DNA from: an uncultured Chthonomonadales bacterium
Lineage (GTDB): Bacteria; Armatimonadota; Chthonomonadetes; Chthonomonadales; CAJBBX01
Direction: 5' to 3'
Length of the DNA stretch: 64,000 nt
Assembly: GCA_938005745.1 (NCBI GenBank)
Contig: CALLMM010000033.1
Span: 1 to 64,000, forward strand
The position numbers and the translations under genes are program-made. Below, piece after piece: positions 8,722 through 17,572 of the stretch. The notes below the pieces were generated by a model. It was not told where the DNA came from, ran no database searches, and saw only the letters and a list, made by a program, of their open reading frames with translations. The stretch's first letter is position 1; each line of letters begins with the position of its first letter.

Positions 8722-9950
8722 CACCGCGCCTCGATCAGGTCGCGCGTCATCTCGACCCATTTTCGCAGTCGGGGACGGTCTCCGTTGATCCGGTAGACAT
8801 CGCGGAAGATGATCTCCAGATTGCACCCGCGAAACGCCGCCAGCGTCTCGACGATGTCCTGCCGCAGAGCGTCCCAGTCGGGCGTGTCGCCGGAGATCGG
8901 CGCGGGGCGCGGCTTGCGCGAGAAGACGACGCTCCGCCCCGCCATCTCCGCCATCTTCGCTTTGTCGCACCAGGGAGAGATGGAGACGGCGCGAATGTGG
9001 GGGATCGCCGCGATGATCCGCTCCCAGCGGTCATGCACCGGCTCGCAGCAGCCGTAGTAGATCAGCCCGAACCTTTCGCAGACCGCCGCCATGCTGGGAA
9101 GGAAGAACTCGCCGAACATCCGGGGCGAGATGCAGACGGTCTCCTGCGACTCCATCCAGAGCCACAGGTCCTTCAGGCGCGCCGGTCCGGAGGAGGGCGG
9201 CGGGAGCGAGGTGGTGTAGCCGGGGCTTCCCGAACCGACGAAGGTCCAGAGGTTGTTCGATCCCAGCAGCCCCTCCCGCTCCATCCAGTCGAACATCGCC
9301 AGACGGTCATCGCGCAAATATGCCATGAGCCGGCGGATCGCCTCCGGTTCATCGTAGAGCCAGGTCAGCAGGCGGTCGTTGCCGATCAGCCGGTAGAGGT
9401 CGCTGGTGAGTCCGGCGTGAAGCGCGGTGGAGCCGTGCAGGACGACCGGCAGCAGATCGCCGAAAGTCTCCGTCAGACGCTCCGCCTTGCGGTTGGTGGA
9501 GGCGCGGTCCACCTCCCAGATTCGCGGCTGAAGCCGGTCTATTTCCTCGGGAGAGCGGATGGGGTGATCGAAGGCGTATCCGACATGCCCGCCCTGAACG
9601 TCCACCGCATGGGTCACGGGAATTTCCACACCGTGGCCGGTGGCGCGAATGTCCCATCCGATACGCCAGCAGGGTTCCACAACGGTATCGTCGCCGATCT
9701 CCTCCGCCTGCCGGATCGTTGCGAGCATACTCCCCTCCACGCTCCGGAGGAGGGGGTCTTCGCACTGAAGCTCCCGCTCCGACACGTAGTCCTCCAGCGT
9801 CCAGGTCTCAAACAGAACCATCGGACGCTCGGCGCGCAGGTCTTTCAGCGCGGTCCACTGCCGCCTGCGCTCCTGCATGATCGGCTGTTCGGCGATCTCT
9901 CTCCAGCGCGCCGCCAGGGCGCGTATGCGACTGCGATCCTTTGCTCGCAT
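8721..9950 (-). CDS. UroD-like methyltransferase family protein B
   Basis: A 409-residue, more divergent member of the UroD fold. Recognisable parts are 'TWTLEDYVSERELQCEDPLLR', 'HAVDVQGGHVGYAFDHPI', 'LHGSTALHAGLTSDLYRLIGNDRLLTWLYDEPEAI', 'GLIYYGCCEPVHDRW' and 'IRAVSISPWCDKAKMAEM'. The Gly-Cys-Cys-Glu motif is common in predicted corrinoid-linked family members. Its zinc-site residues differ from proteins A and C, so it should use another substrate or partner. The ATG at 9950 lies 19 bases after the SDR stop, and its stop overlaps the start of protein A, implying coupled translation. No corrinoid-binding protein is encoded nearby. Confidence 0.75.
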   Translation of the reverse strand: MRAKDRSRIRALAARWREIAEQPIMQERRRQWTALKDLRAERPMVLFETWTLEDYVSERELQCEDPLLRSVEGSMLATIRQAEEIGDDTVVEPCWRIGWDIRATGHGVEIPVTHAVDVQGGHVGYAFDHPIRSPEEIDRLQPRIWEVDRASTNRKAERLTETFGDLLPVVLHGSTALHAGLTSDLYRLIGNDRLLTWLYDEPEAIRRLMAYLRDDRLAMFDWMEREGLLGSNNLWTFVGSGSPGYTTSLPPPSSGPARLKDLWLWMESQETVCISPRMFGEFFLPSMAAVCERFGLIYYGCCEPVHDRWERIIAAIPHIRAVSISPWCDKAKMAEMAGRSVVFSRKPRPAPISGDTPDWDALRQDIVETLAAFRGCNLEIIFRDVYRINGDRPRLRKWVEMTRDLIEAR

Positions 9951-9969
9951 GGGTATGCCATCGTGCCGG

Positions 9970-10725
9970 CTACATGCCCGCCTGCGTGATTCTTCCGCCC
10001 GTAACCGGCAGGTATGCGCCGGTAACATAGGAAGCGAGGTCGCTCAGGAAGAAGACGCAGCCGTTGCCGATCTCCTCCGCGCTGCCGTGCCGCCGCAGCG
10101 GGAGGGTCTTGGCGAAGTTGCGCGATCCCTCCGATTCGGTGTTGACCTTCTCATCCGCCATCCAGCCGGGAGCCACCATATTGACGGTGATGTTCTCCGG
10201 ACCGAGTTCACACGCCAGCGAGCGCGACAGCCCCACCATCGCGCCCTTTCCCGCCATGTAGACCGACCAGCCGGCAGGGGCAAGGTTCCACAGCTCGGTG
10301 ACGATGTTCACGATCCGACCGCCGCCCTGCCGGTTGAAGACGGGACGCGCCGCAGTGATGGTGTTGACGACCGCCCTGCAGCCAAAATCGAAGGAGTTGG
10401 CGTAGTCTGCCCAGCTCGCTTCGCTCAGCGTGCCGCTCTGCCTTCCGGCGATCGCGTTATTGACCACGCCGTCCAGACGCCCGAACGTCTTCACCACAGC
10501 GTCTATCATGGCGGTTACGGCGTCCGGGTCGCGGACATCCGCACTGAACGCCTGCGCCTTCCCTCCCTCGGCGACGATCTGCGCGACCACCGCCTCCGCC
10601 TTCTCTTTGCTGGCGGAGTAGTTGACGGCGACGGTCGCTCCATGACGCGCCAGCACGCGCGAGATCGCCGCCCCGATGCCCCGTCCTCCGCCGGTTACCA
10701 GAACCACTTTTCCTGACAACAACAT
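9970..10725 (-). CDS. Short-chain dehydrogenase/reductase
   Basis: The 251-residue enzyme has the classical SDR pattern: cofactor motif TGGGRGIG at residues 11-18, Asp-Val at 63-64, NNA at 89-91 and the catalytic YxxxK as Tyr156 and Lys160. The usual catalytic Ser position reads IVTE, with Thr143 the only hydroxyl residue there. 'LACELGPENITVNMVAPGW' and 'TGAYLPVTGG' complete the fold. The best start is the ATG at 10725, preceded by GAGGAGG. It heads a four-gene minus-strand operon with two UroD-like proteins and a secreted propeller-like protein. The substrate is probably a sugar or alcohol, by context only. Confidence 0.92.
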   Translation of the reverse strand: MLLSGKVVLVTGGGRGIGAAISRVLARHGATVAVNYSASKEKAEAVVAQIVAEGGKAQAFSADVRDPDAVTAMIDAVVKTFGRLDGVVNNAIAGRQSGTLSEASWADYANSFDFGCRAVVNTITAARPVFNRQGGGRIVNIVTELWNLAPAGWSVYMAGKGAMVGLSRSLACELGPENITVNMVAPGWMADEKVNTESEGSRNFAKTLPLRRHGSAEEIGNGCVFFLSDLASYVTGAYLPVTGGRITQAGM

Positions 10726-10838
10726 GATCGCCTCCTCACTCTCTGAAAGATCGTTTCCGGACAAAACGGCTGTTGTCTCATCATTCGGCTTTCGGGGGAG
10801 GAACCCCTTTTTCGATGGGAGTCGGAGTGCGCAGCGGC

Positions 10839-11948
10839 TCAGTAGTCCCGATGCGCTTCATAGACCTCCAGGGCGTACCGGTAGCTGTCGTAGCGCACGT
10901 TCGGGGTGACGGAGTGATCGGTTCCGAAGACATACCGGGCGTTGCGCGCCTTCATGCCCTCGATAATCTCCGAGACGCCCCGGCGGATCGTCTCCCGGTC
11001 GTTGCTCTCCAGGATCCGCACGTCCAGCCCGCCGATGAATGCCAGATCGTCGCCGTACTGCTCGGCGAAGGCGAACAGATCGCATCCCGCCTTCACCTCC
11101 ATCGGGTTGAGCGCGTCGAACCCGGCTTCGACGATGAGGGGAAGGGCTTTCGTGATGCCGCCGCAGGAGTGCAGCACCACCGGCAGGTCGTATTCGTGGA
11201 AGAAGGCGACCAGTTCGGCAAAGTAGGGGAAGATAAGCTGCTGGAGGAGGCGGGGCGAGGCGAACAGACCGTTGCGGTATCCCAGGTCTTCATAGACCCA
11301 TATGCCGTCTGGCAGTCCCGCCTGCTCAAAGAGGGCGCGGTAGTGGGCTTTAAAGAAGTCGGTGTAGACGCGGTTGTAGTCGTGAATCCAGCCCGGATCG
11401 AGCGCGAGGCTCTCATACATGGTGATGTCGCCCATGCTCTGGCGCATCGTCTCGAAGATAAACAGGTGCCCGTAGAAGGTCCAGCGGTGTTCGGCGCGTC
11501 CGGCTTCCAGCGCGCGCCGGTGGGCGGGAATGTCCATGCGCTGCGGGTCCACCGACAGCAGATAGTGGCGATAGTCACGCTCCCAGATCTCCCGACTGGT
11601 CATCCGAAAGTCTATATGCTCCGGCGTGCCGGACTTATGCTTCCAGTATTTGAGCGCGGCGCCTGCCCCGTTACGCACCACCTGCCACTCGTCGGTCTCT
11701 TCCAGCACTTCGCGATAGCCGCGCAGGGGGTTCACATCGAACCATCCGCCGCAGGGACGCATATCGAAGCCGAAGAAGACCGCGGGATCTGCTGGAGGGG
11801 TCTCCGTGTCCGAGGGGCTGCCGTCGGCGGTCGGGTAGCCCTGATCGAGCCACAGGCGGGGCGTCTCGGGCCAGAAGTGGTCGAACAGCCCGACACGGTC
11901 CGGGCAGCCTTTGCGAAGCAGCTGGTTGATCCGCGTCTGTGAGTCCAT
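10839..11948 (-). CDS. UroD-like methyltransferase family protein C
   Basis: This 369-residue protein opens MDSQTRINQLLRKGCPDRVGLFDHFWPET, as UroD-like proteins do, after AGGAGGAG. Hallmarks are 'DFRMTSREIWERDY', 'IWVYEDLGYRNGLFASPRLL', 'PVVLHSCGGITKALP', 'ALNPMEVKAGCDLF', 'FIGGLDVRILESNDRETI' and 'YVFGTDHSVTPNV'. His-Ser-Cys matches the His-x-Cys zinc motif of MtaA-type methylcobamide methyltransferases, but the usual late Cys is replaced in 'FGTDHS'. It lies 113 bases upstream of the SDR operon and downstream of the tRNA genes. It is the third family member within 4.3 kb. Confidence 0.87.
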   Translation of the reverse strand: MDSQTRINQLLRKGCPDRVGLFDHFWPETPRLWLDQGYPTADGSPSDTETPPADPAVFFGFDMRPCGGWFDVNPLRGYREVLEETDEWQVVRNGAGAALKYWKHKSGTPEHIDFRMTSREIWERDYRHYLLSVDPQRMDIPAHRRALEAGRAEHRWTFYGHLFIFETMRQSMGDITMYESLALDPGWIHDYNRVYTDFFKAHYRALFEQAGLPDGIWVYEDLGYRNGLFASPRLLQQLIFPYFAELVAFFHEYDLPVVLHSCGGITKALPLIVEAGFDALNPMEVKAGCDLFAFAEQYGDDLAFIGGLDVRILESNDRETIRRGVSEIIEGMKARNARYVFGTDHSVTPNVRYDSYRYALEVYEAHRDY

Positions 11949-11975
11949 GATCTCCTCCTGATCAGGAATCGAAAC

Positions 11976-12008
11976 GGCGCTCCCGCCGGATCCGCCGGCA
12001 GGAGCGCC
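11976..12008 (-). terminator. Hairpin after the tRNA genes
   Basis: GGCGCTCC (11976-11983) pairs with GGAGCGCC (12001-12008). The intervening bases form a further G+C-rich stem. On the minus strand GTTTC follows, a poor U-tract, so termination of the tRNA transcript is probably incomplete and could feed UroD-like gene C. Confidence 0.45.
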
Positions 12009-12117
12009 TGAAGATGCGAAGGGAGCCGCTGTCCCGTTCAGAGAGTTTCCGGCAGGATGCTTTTTCGTCTGGCATGGGAGCAGGGTTCGGGAAAAGGCGG
12101 CGTGAGGAAGCAGGGAA

Positions 12118-12189
12118 AGCGGGAGACGGGTTTCGAACCCGCGACCTCCTCCTTGGCAAGGAGGCGCTCTACCACTGAGCTACTCCCGC
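12118..12189 (-). tRNA. tRNA-Gly (GCC)
   Basis: Acceptor strands GCGGGAG/CTCCCGC, D stem GCTC/GAGC, anticodon stem CCTCC/GGAGG with loop TTGCCAA, and T arm GCGGG-TTCGAAA-CCCGT all pair. The anticodon is GCC and the discriminator is U. The 3' CCA is not encoded. It is transcribed after tRNA-Leu, 19 bases downstream of it. Confidence 0.97.
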
Positions 12190-12208
12190 ATCGCTCTTTA
12201 CGGCGCGG

Positions 12209-12292
12209 TGGTGGGCGAGAGGAGAGTCGAACTCCTACGCCTTTCGGCACTAGTTCCTAAGACTAGCGTGTCTGCCATTCCACCACTCGCCC
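12209..12292 (-). tRNA. tRNA-Leu (TAG)
   Basis: A class II tRNA with acceptor GGGCGAG/CTCGCCC, anticodon stem CTAGT/ACTAG enclosing CTTAGGA (anticodon TAG), a long variable arm (GCC-GAAA-GGC) and T arm AGGAG-TTCGACT-CTCCT-like pairing. The discriminator is A and CCA is encoded (12209-12211). It is the first gene of a two-tRNA unit. Confidence 0.96.
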
Positions 12293-12329
12293 GATGGGAT
12301 ACGGCACGGCTGATCAGACAACGGAAGAG

Positions 12330-12358
12330 ATTATATCACGCTCTGGTTTCCCTGTCAA
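12330..12358 (-). promoter_or_regulatory. Perfect sigma70 promoter of the tRNA-Leu/tRNA-Gly unit
   Basis: On the minus strand TTGACA (12358-12353) and TATAAT (12335-12330) are separated by exactly 17 bases. Both hexamers match consensus. The -35 lies just past the end of the glycosidase gene stop codon at 12363. Confidence 0.9.
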
Positions 12359-12362
12359 GGCT

Positions 12363-15300
12363 TTATCGCACTGGAATCAGGGCGCGAAACAGCGCGCCGT
12401 TCTCCATCCGCGCATTCCATATGTCCGCCTGCTCGTCCGTGTCGTAGGTCCAGTGCAGAAAGCCGACGAATCCCCTTTCCAGTACGCGCCGGATGTGCTT
12501 CGTCAGCAGGTCTGCCGCCCGCTCCGCCGTTGGGACCGCGCCTTTGAAGACTCCGCACTCTCCCATCAGGATCGGTTTCCCGGCGTGCCGGCAGGCTTCG
12601 CGCACCGCCTCCCATTCGACGCTCTTCAAGTCGCGCTCCAGGCTCGCCTCATCGAGTGAGTAGAGATGGATGTCCAGATAGGAGAGGCGGGTCTGCGCCA
12701 GCGCCAGCGGGCGCGCGGGAAAGCGCGGGTCGGGACTGCGGTCCTGTGTGAGGCGGCTCGGACCGGTGCGACCGACGGCGGCGAACGTGAAGACGTTCGC
12801 GCTGATCATCGCCTCCGGGTCCACACGGCGAACCGCCTCAACGCAGGCGTCCGCTAGCGCCTGCGTTCCGGCGTCCGCCAGTCGCTGCAGGTCGTCGTCG
12901 GAGGTCAGAGAGTAGCTCTTTCCCTGAAAGACGACCGATCCGTGCCGGGTGGAGAAGGGCGGCTTCGTCGCCATCAGATGGGTCTCGTTGTCCAGTTCAT
13001 AGGCGAAGACAGTGGAGAGCAGCCCCCGATCATGCCGCACAATGGCGGCGGCGAAGTCCGCCATATACCGCGCTTTGGCGGCGATGAATCCCGGATGCAG
13101 CAGCGCGAGGTTTCCGCCCTCTACTCCAGCAGGCCCGGGCTGATCCGGACGATACGGAGGCGTATCGGGCAGGTAGCACATGGCGAAGATCACATAGAGG
13201 CGAAGCCGGCGGGCGCGGGCAAGAAAGTCGCAGACGTTCGCCATATAGGCGGGGGACAGCTCCTGCGCCTCTTTCGTCGCCACGCTGCCCGCGTTCGGCA
13301 TCGGATCTATGAAGACACGGACGGTGTTGAAGCCGTTTGCGGCGATGTCGGCGAGAGCCGCTTCGACCCTCTCCGGGCGGTAGCTGTTCGGGTTGAAGGT
13401 GTCGTGCCAGAGATAGCCCACATCGCGTGTCCGGATGTAGTTGAAGCCCCGCGGGCGGAAGACCTTTCCGGTCTTCGCTTCGACGAACTGTCCGCTGCGC
13501 GCCGTGATGCGCGGCAGAGGAGTGGATTTCGCGGGGGCGGGCTTGACCACAATCATGATCCCGTCGCGCGCCGGCACCTCCGCAATAACCGGGAATCTGC
13601 GTCCGTCGGCGGCGGGCATCGCGACGCAACCGCCGGGAGTCGTCTGCTGCAGGCTCCACCGGTTCGCCCTGCCCATAGCGTATCGGTCGGCGTCCAGCAG
13701 GAGGGAGATGCGGTGTGGGCGGGTATCGGCGTTGGCGACAAGCAGGGCGTAGCTGCCGTCTCGCCCTCTCCAGAGCGCAGCGTGGACGGCTTTGAGGGTT
13801 ACCTCGCGGTCTCCCTGCCAGGTGTTCCAGCGTCCGGTGAGATCGGGAAGATCGTTCTGGGGGCGTAGGATGGCGAGCAGTTCGCCGTAGACCAGGTAGT
13901 CGCCGGCGATCGCGCGCAGCCGCGCCAGGCGTCCCTGAAACTCCAGCTTGGCGGCATGTTCCGGCGCGATGATGTCCGCGCCCTCCCATCCAAGCTGAGT
14001 CCCCCAGACGAAATCGCGCGCCTGACAGAGAGCGAACGCCGTATCTCCGCCCGCTAGGGCGCGATTGCTGGCGAAGTAGAGCGTGTAGCCGCTGTAGACC
14101 GCCGTGGTCATCGGAATCTCGTGTTGTTCGCGGGGAGTCCAGGTGAGGAAGGCGTCCACATTGTCCATATACGGTTCGGCGTCGTTCTCGGTGGTCAGCC
14201 CGACCTGCCGCTCCGCCGAAGCCGCCCATCGCTTGATGGGGGTGAGCATCTGGCGATAGCCGTCCACCCACCAGCGCCCGGAGCCGAGGGGATGCCCGTG
14301 TACCGGATCGAAGCAGAGGCGCGGCGGGGCGGAGGCGATCTGATCGAGATAGACGGCGTTGACCCCGTACTCCTCACCCAGACGCCGGATGATCTGCGCC
14401 ACCCGCTCCTGCCAGAAGGCTTGCGTCGGACACATCACCGCCAGCTTCGCGCCGGAGCCGTACTCTTCGATGACGGGGTTGCCCTGCGGGTCCTTCGCGC
14501 TGTGAGGCTTTGCCTGCGGGAACTCCCGATTGCCGGAATCCCAGAGGCGAGCGTTCATGTAGGGCATCACCGTCACGCCCTCGCGCTGCAGTTCCGCCAC
14601 GCCCTCTGCAAAGCCGGGCTTGACGGGGAAGTAGGCGGGGTAGTCGGTATCGAACGGGATCTGATGCCAGTTGTACCAGTGTACGCCGACTGGCGCGCCG
14701 ACCGCCTGCGCGAACCGGCGCACCGTCGGAACCACCTGCTCCCGGTCTCCCCATCCGACGATCCAGGCGCAGACCTTTTTCATCGCCTCCGGAACGTCGC
14801 TCCGTTTTGCCAGAGGACCCTTTTTCGTCCAGGGAGCCGACTTTAACGCCCAGGCGCGGTACCGCTTGCAGCCGACGATCCAGTCGCCGCGATAGACTCC
14901 GAGGGCGAAGGCGTAGGGAGCGTTCCAGCTGCTGCCGGGCTGTCCCATGTTCTCCGCCCAGGTGTTCACGTGAAACTCGCCCCCGGGCGTCAGCGAGAAC
15001 TGCTTGGGGCGCGCGTCGGGATCGTGCGCCGCCAGATAGAGACCGCGATCGCCCTCCAGCAGCAGCATGAATTGCATCGGCATGTTGTGCGAGGGGTACT
15101 CTCCGGCGATGGTCTGTGTCGCTGCGGCGTAGAGTTCGCCCCAGTTGCCGCGCCCGATGGCGATGTCCGCCTTACCCGCCTCTGCGATCGGCGCGATCAC
15201 CGGAAACTGCACGCCCCACAGCCCGGACTGCCGGCTGCGGTTGCTTACCCACAGCCGCATCTGCGCCGTATCACCGGACGAGCTGAGACGACAGGAGACG

Positions 15301-15641
15301 CGCGCCGAAAACGCGCCCGGCTCCTCCGGCAGATTCACGCGCTCCCAGCGCAGAATAATCTCGCCGGACCTGGTCTCTATCTTCGGAGGAGCTGCCTGCG
15401 CGTTGTCCATTTTGACTTCGCTGCCGTCTGCGCGGCGAAAGGTCAGCCGCCACAGCAGGGGCTTGGGCTCGACGCGGCGCATAAAGGCGTGTCCGTTCGA
15501 TCCGACGATGGCGGCGAGACCGCCCGTCTGCGGGCTGAACTCCAGCGTTAAGCCGTTTCCGGTGATCTGCATGGCGGTTCCTTTCTCAGTGAGTGAGAGG
15601 CATAATAGCGATGTCAGAATGAGAGCTGCTTGCAGCTTCAT
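12363..15641 (-). CDS. Secreted two-barrel glycoside hydrolase-like protein (DUF6259-like plus GH5-like)
   Basis: A 1,092-residue protein with signal peptide MKLQAALILTSLLCLSL. Residues about 25-300 form a beta-rich domain. Residues about 300-600 form a first barrel: 'GVHWYNWHQIPFD', 'VMPYMNARLWDSG', 'VNAVYLDQIAS' (candidate nucleophile Asp) and 'LTTENDAEPYMDN' (candidate acid Glu), as in DUF6259/GH36-like proteins. From about residue 715, 'RGFNYIRTRDVGYLW' opens a second, clan-A barrel with 'VFAYELDNETHL' and 'PILMGECGVFKG', the expected acid/base and nucleophile Glu positions of GH5-like enzymes. GAGG precedes the ATG. It is divergent from the GH10 gene. Substrate is unknown; plant cell wall glycans fit the neighbour. 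Confidence 0.82.
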   Translation of the reverse strand: MKLQAALILTSLLCLSLTEKGTAMQITGNGLTLEFSPQTGGLAAIVGSNGHAFMRRVEPKPLLWRLTFRRADGSEVKMDNAQAAPPKIETRSGEIILRWERVNLPEEPGAFSARVSCRLSSSGDTAQMRLWVSNRSRQSGLWGVQFPVIAPIAEAGKADIAIGRGNWGELYAAATQTIAGEYPSHNMPMQFMLLLEGDRGLYLAAHDPDARPKQFSLTPGGEFHVNTWAENMGQPGSSWNAPYAFALGVYRGDWIVGCKRYRAWALKSAPWTKKGPLAKRSDVPEAMKKVCAWIVGWGDREQVVPTVRRFAQAVGAPVGVHWYNWHQIPFDTDYPAYFPVKPGFAEGVAELQREGVTVMPYMNARLWDSGNREFPQAKPHSAKDPQGNPVIEEYGSGAKLAVMCPTQAFWQERVAQIIRRLGEEYGVNAVYLDQIASAPPRLCFDPVHGHPLGSGRWWVDGYRQMLTPIKRWAASAERQVGLTTENDAEPYMDNVDAFLTWTPREQHEIPMTTAVYSGYTLYFASNRALAGGDTAFALCQARDFVWGTQLGWEGADIIAPEHAAKLEFQGRLARLRAIAGDYLVYGELLAILRPQNDLPDLTGRWNTWQGDREVTLKAVHAALWRGRDGSYALLVANADTRPHRISLLLDADRYAMGRANRWSLQQTTPGGCVAMPAADGRRFPVIAEVPARDGIMIVVKPAPAKSTPLPRITARSGQFVEAKTGKVFRPRGFNYIRTRDVGYLWHDTFNPNSYRPERVEAALADIAANGFNTVRVFIDPMPNAGSVATKEAQELSPAYMANVCDFLARARRLRLYVIFAMCYLPDTPPYRPDQPGPAGVEGGNLALLHPGFIAAKARYMADFAAAIVRHDRGLLSTVFAYELDNETHLMATKPPFSTRHGSVVFQGKSYSLTSDDDLQRLADAGTQALADACVEAVRRVDPEAMISANVFTFAAVGRTGPSRLTQDRSPDPRFPARPLALAQTRLSYLDIHLYSLDEASLERDLKSVEWEAVREACRHAGKPILMGECGVFKGAVPTAERAADLLTKHIRRVLERGFVGFLHWTYDTDEQADIWNARMENGALFRALIPVR

Positions 15642-15739
15642 GGCGTTACCTCACGGATGGACATCATCTTCGCTTTCGGCAGGAAACTTGACGAAAGGTT
15701 GTGAAAAAGATCGCAGACATGAGCAAAGAGAGGACCGAA

Positions 15740-17572
15740 ATGCGACTACGCCTGTTTGTATCCGCCTGTCTGCTGTTTGGCGCGGCTTCCGCGTTGTCGG
15801 GGCAGAGTGCCGATCCCGGCATGACCGGCTATCTCGCGCAGATACGCCGTCTGCTGCCGACGCCGGGCGAAACCTGGTTCGATCCCTCCGACCTGAGCCG
15901 TATCAGCGTGGGGGGCGTGCCGCAGTATGCGCGCGCCTCCATCGTTGCGGTCGAGGGTCAGCCGTTCCAGAGAGCGGTACGGGCGGAGGTGCATATGCGG
16001 GGCGAAACCCCCTACAGCTCGCAGTTACAGTTTCCGGCGAACGCCCGTCCGATCAGGAAAGGCGACGTGATCTTCTTTACATTCAACATCCGATGCCTGC
16101 ATTCCCGCCATGAATCGGGAGAGGGAGTCTGGGCGATGTATCTGCAGAGCAACGGTCCGCCCTGGACGACCTACTACTCCACGCAGGGCAGTGCGGGAAG
16201 AGCCTGGCGTCGCTGCTACTACTACACGGTGGCCGAGCGGGACTTTGCGCCTGACGAGGTCGGGCTGACGTTTCATATCTCTCAGAACGCCCAGACGCTA
16301 GAGTTCGGCGGGATGATCGTGCTGAATCTGGGTTCGCTGGCGGACGCCTCGCGCCTGCCGGTTACGCGCCTGACCTATCCGGGGAGCGAGCCAAACGCCC
16401 CCTGGCGCAGAGCGGCGGCGCAGCGAATCGAGCGGTACAGAAAAGGGAGCCTTTCTGTGCAGGTTACCGACCGGCGCGGCAGACCGCTCTCCGGCGCGCG
16501 CGTCTCGGTGCGCATGAAACGCCACGCCTATGAGTTCGGCTCCTTTGCCGAGCAGCCGATCCTTGCCAACACACCGGACGGCGCGAAGTACCGGGAGTGG
16601 TTTCTGAAGCTCTACAACAAGGCGACCTGCCCCATGTATAACGCCGACTGGGGATGGGAGAGTCCGCAGTCACGGAAGGACTATCTGGGGATCGCCGAAT
16701 GGCTGCAGAAGAACCGGATTCCCACCAAAGCCCATGTGCTGATCTATCCCGGCTGGCAGTTCATGCCGACCCGCTGGAAGTCGCTGGAGAAGGACCCGCC
16801 CGCCCTGCGCCAGGCGATCTACGCCCACATCCGCGAGATCATGGCTGCCACCGCGCGGTTCCGTTTTGCCGGCTGGGATATCATCAACGAGACCCGCGAC
16901 CTGCGCGACCTGCCCGCCGTCTTCGGCAGCGACGTGATCTATGCGGACATCTTCAAGCAGGCGCGTGCGGCAAACGCCCACTCCCGGTTCTTCATCAATG
17001 AGAACACCATTCTGACCAACGGCGGGCAGACGGAGCTTCAGCAGGAGATCTACGAGCGGATGATCCGGTATCTGCTGGATCAGGGAGCGGCGGTGGAAGC
17101 CATCGGGATGCAGGGGCATATGGGCGAGTCGCTGACCCCTCCGGAGCGCGTGGTGCAGATACTCGACCGCTTCGCCCGGTTCAAACTGCCCATCCAGATC
17201 ACCGAATGGGACCTGCCGACCCGCGATGAGATCACGCAGGCGGCGTATACCCGCGACTTCATGACCGCCTTCTTCAGCCACCCCGCCACCACCGGCTTCA
17301 CCATGTGGGGATTCTGGGAGGGGCACATGTGGCAGCCTCTGGGCGCGATGATCCGCAAAGACTGGAGCCTCAAGCCCAACGGCAGAGCCTATCTCGATCT
17401 CGTCTACCGGGAGTGGTGGACGAACGCGGACGGGAAGACGGATCGGCGAGGAGGTTATGCCGTGCGCGGATTTCTGGGCGACTATGCGGTGACGGTAACC
17501 CATCGCGGGAAGAGCAGAACGGTTCCGGTCTCGCTGAAGCGTCCCGGCACGCGGGTAACGATCGCGTTATAG
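15740..17572 (+). CDS. GH10 endo-1,4-beta-xylanase-like secreted enzyme
   Basis: The 610-residue protein starts with signal peptide MRLRLFVSACLLFGAASALSG. An N-terminal carbohydrate-binding-like beta-sandwich (about 60-230) precedes a GH10 barrel (about 240-560). 'WDIINETRDL' carries the acid/base Glu384 and 'IQITEWDLP' the nucleophile Glu489, both in canonical context. 'YNADWGWESPQ', 'IPTKAHVLIYPGW' and 'AIGMQGHMG' are further GH10 landmarks. A short beta domain ends the protein. I chose the ATG at 15740 because AGAGGA lies before it and the signal peptide starts there; 15701 would add 13 residues. It converges with the P-loop gene, overlapping by 6 bases. Confidence 0.92.
   Translation: MRLRLFVSACLLFGAASALSGQSADPGMTGYLAQIRRLLPTPGETWFDPSDLSRISVGGVPQYARASIVAVEGQPFQRAVRAEVHMRGETPYSSQLQFPANARPIRKGDVIFFTFNIRCLHSRHESGEGVWAMYLQSNGPPWTTYYSTQGSAGRAWRRCYYYTVAERDFAPDEVGLTFHISQNAQTLEFGGMIVLNLGSLADASRLPVTRLTYPGSEPNAPWRRAAAQRIERYRKGSLSVQVTDRRGRPLSGARVSVRMKRHAYEFGSFAEQPILANTPDGAKYREWFLKLYNKATCPMYNADWGWESPQSRKDYLGIAEWLQKNRIPTKAHVLIYPGWQFMPTRWKSLEKDPPALRQAIYAHIREIMAATARFRFAGWDIINETRDLRDLPAVFGSDVIYADIFKQARAANAHSRFFINENTILTNGGQTELQQEIYERMIRYLLDQGAAVEAIGMQGHMGESLTPPERVVQILDRFARFKLPIQITEWDLPTRDEITQAAYTRDFMTAFFSHPATTGFTMWGFWEGHMWQPLGAMIRKDWSLKPNGRAYLDLVYREWWTNADGKTDRRGGYAVRGFLGDYAVTVTHRGKSRTVPVSLKRPGTRVTIAL

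Noticed and set aside
7654-11948. UroD-like proteins considered as true heme-pathway uroporphyrinogen decarboxylases
   Set aside because: Three divergent copies, no other hem genes, and Cys/His motifs of the methyltransferase branch argue against it.
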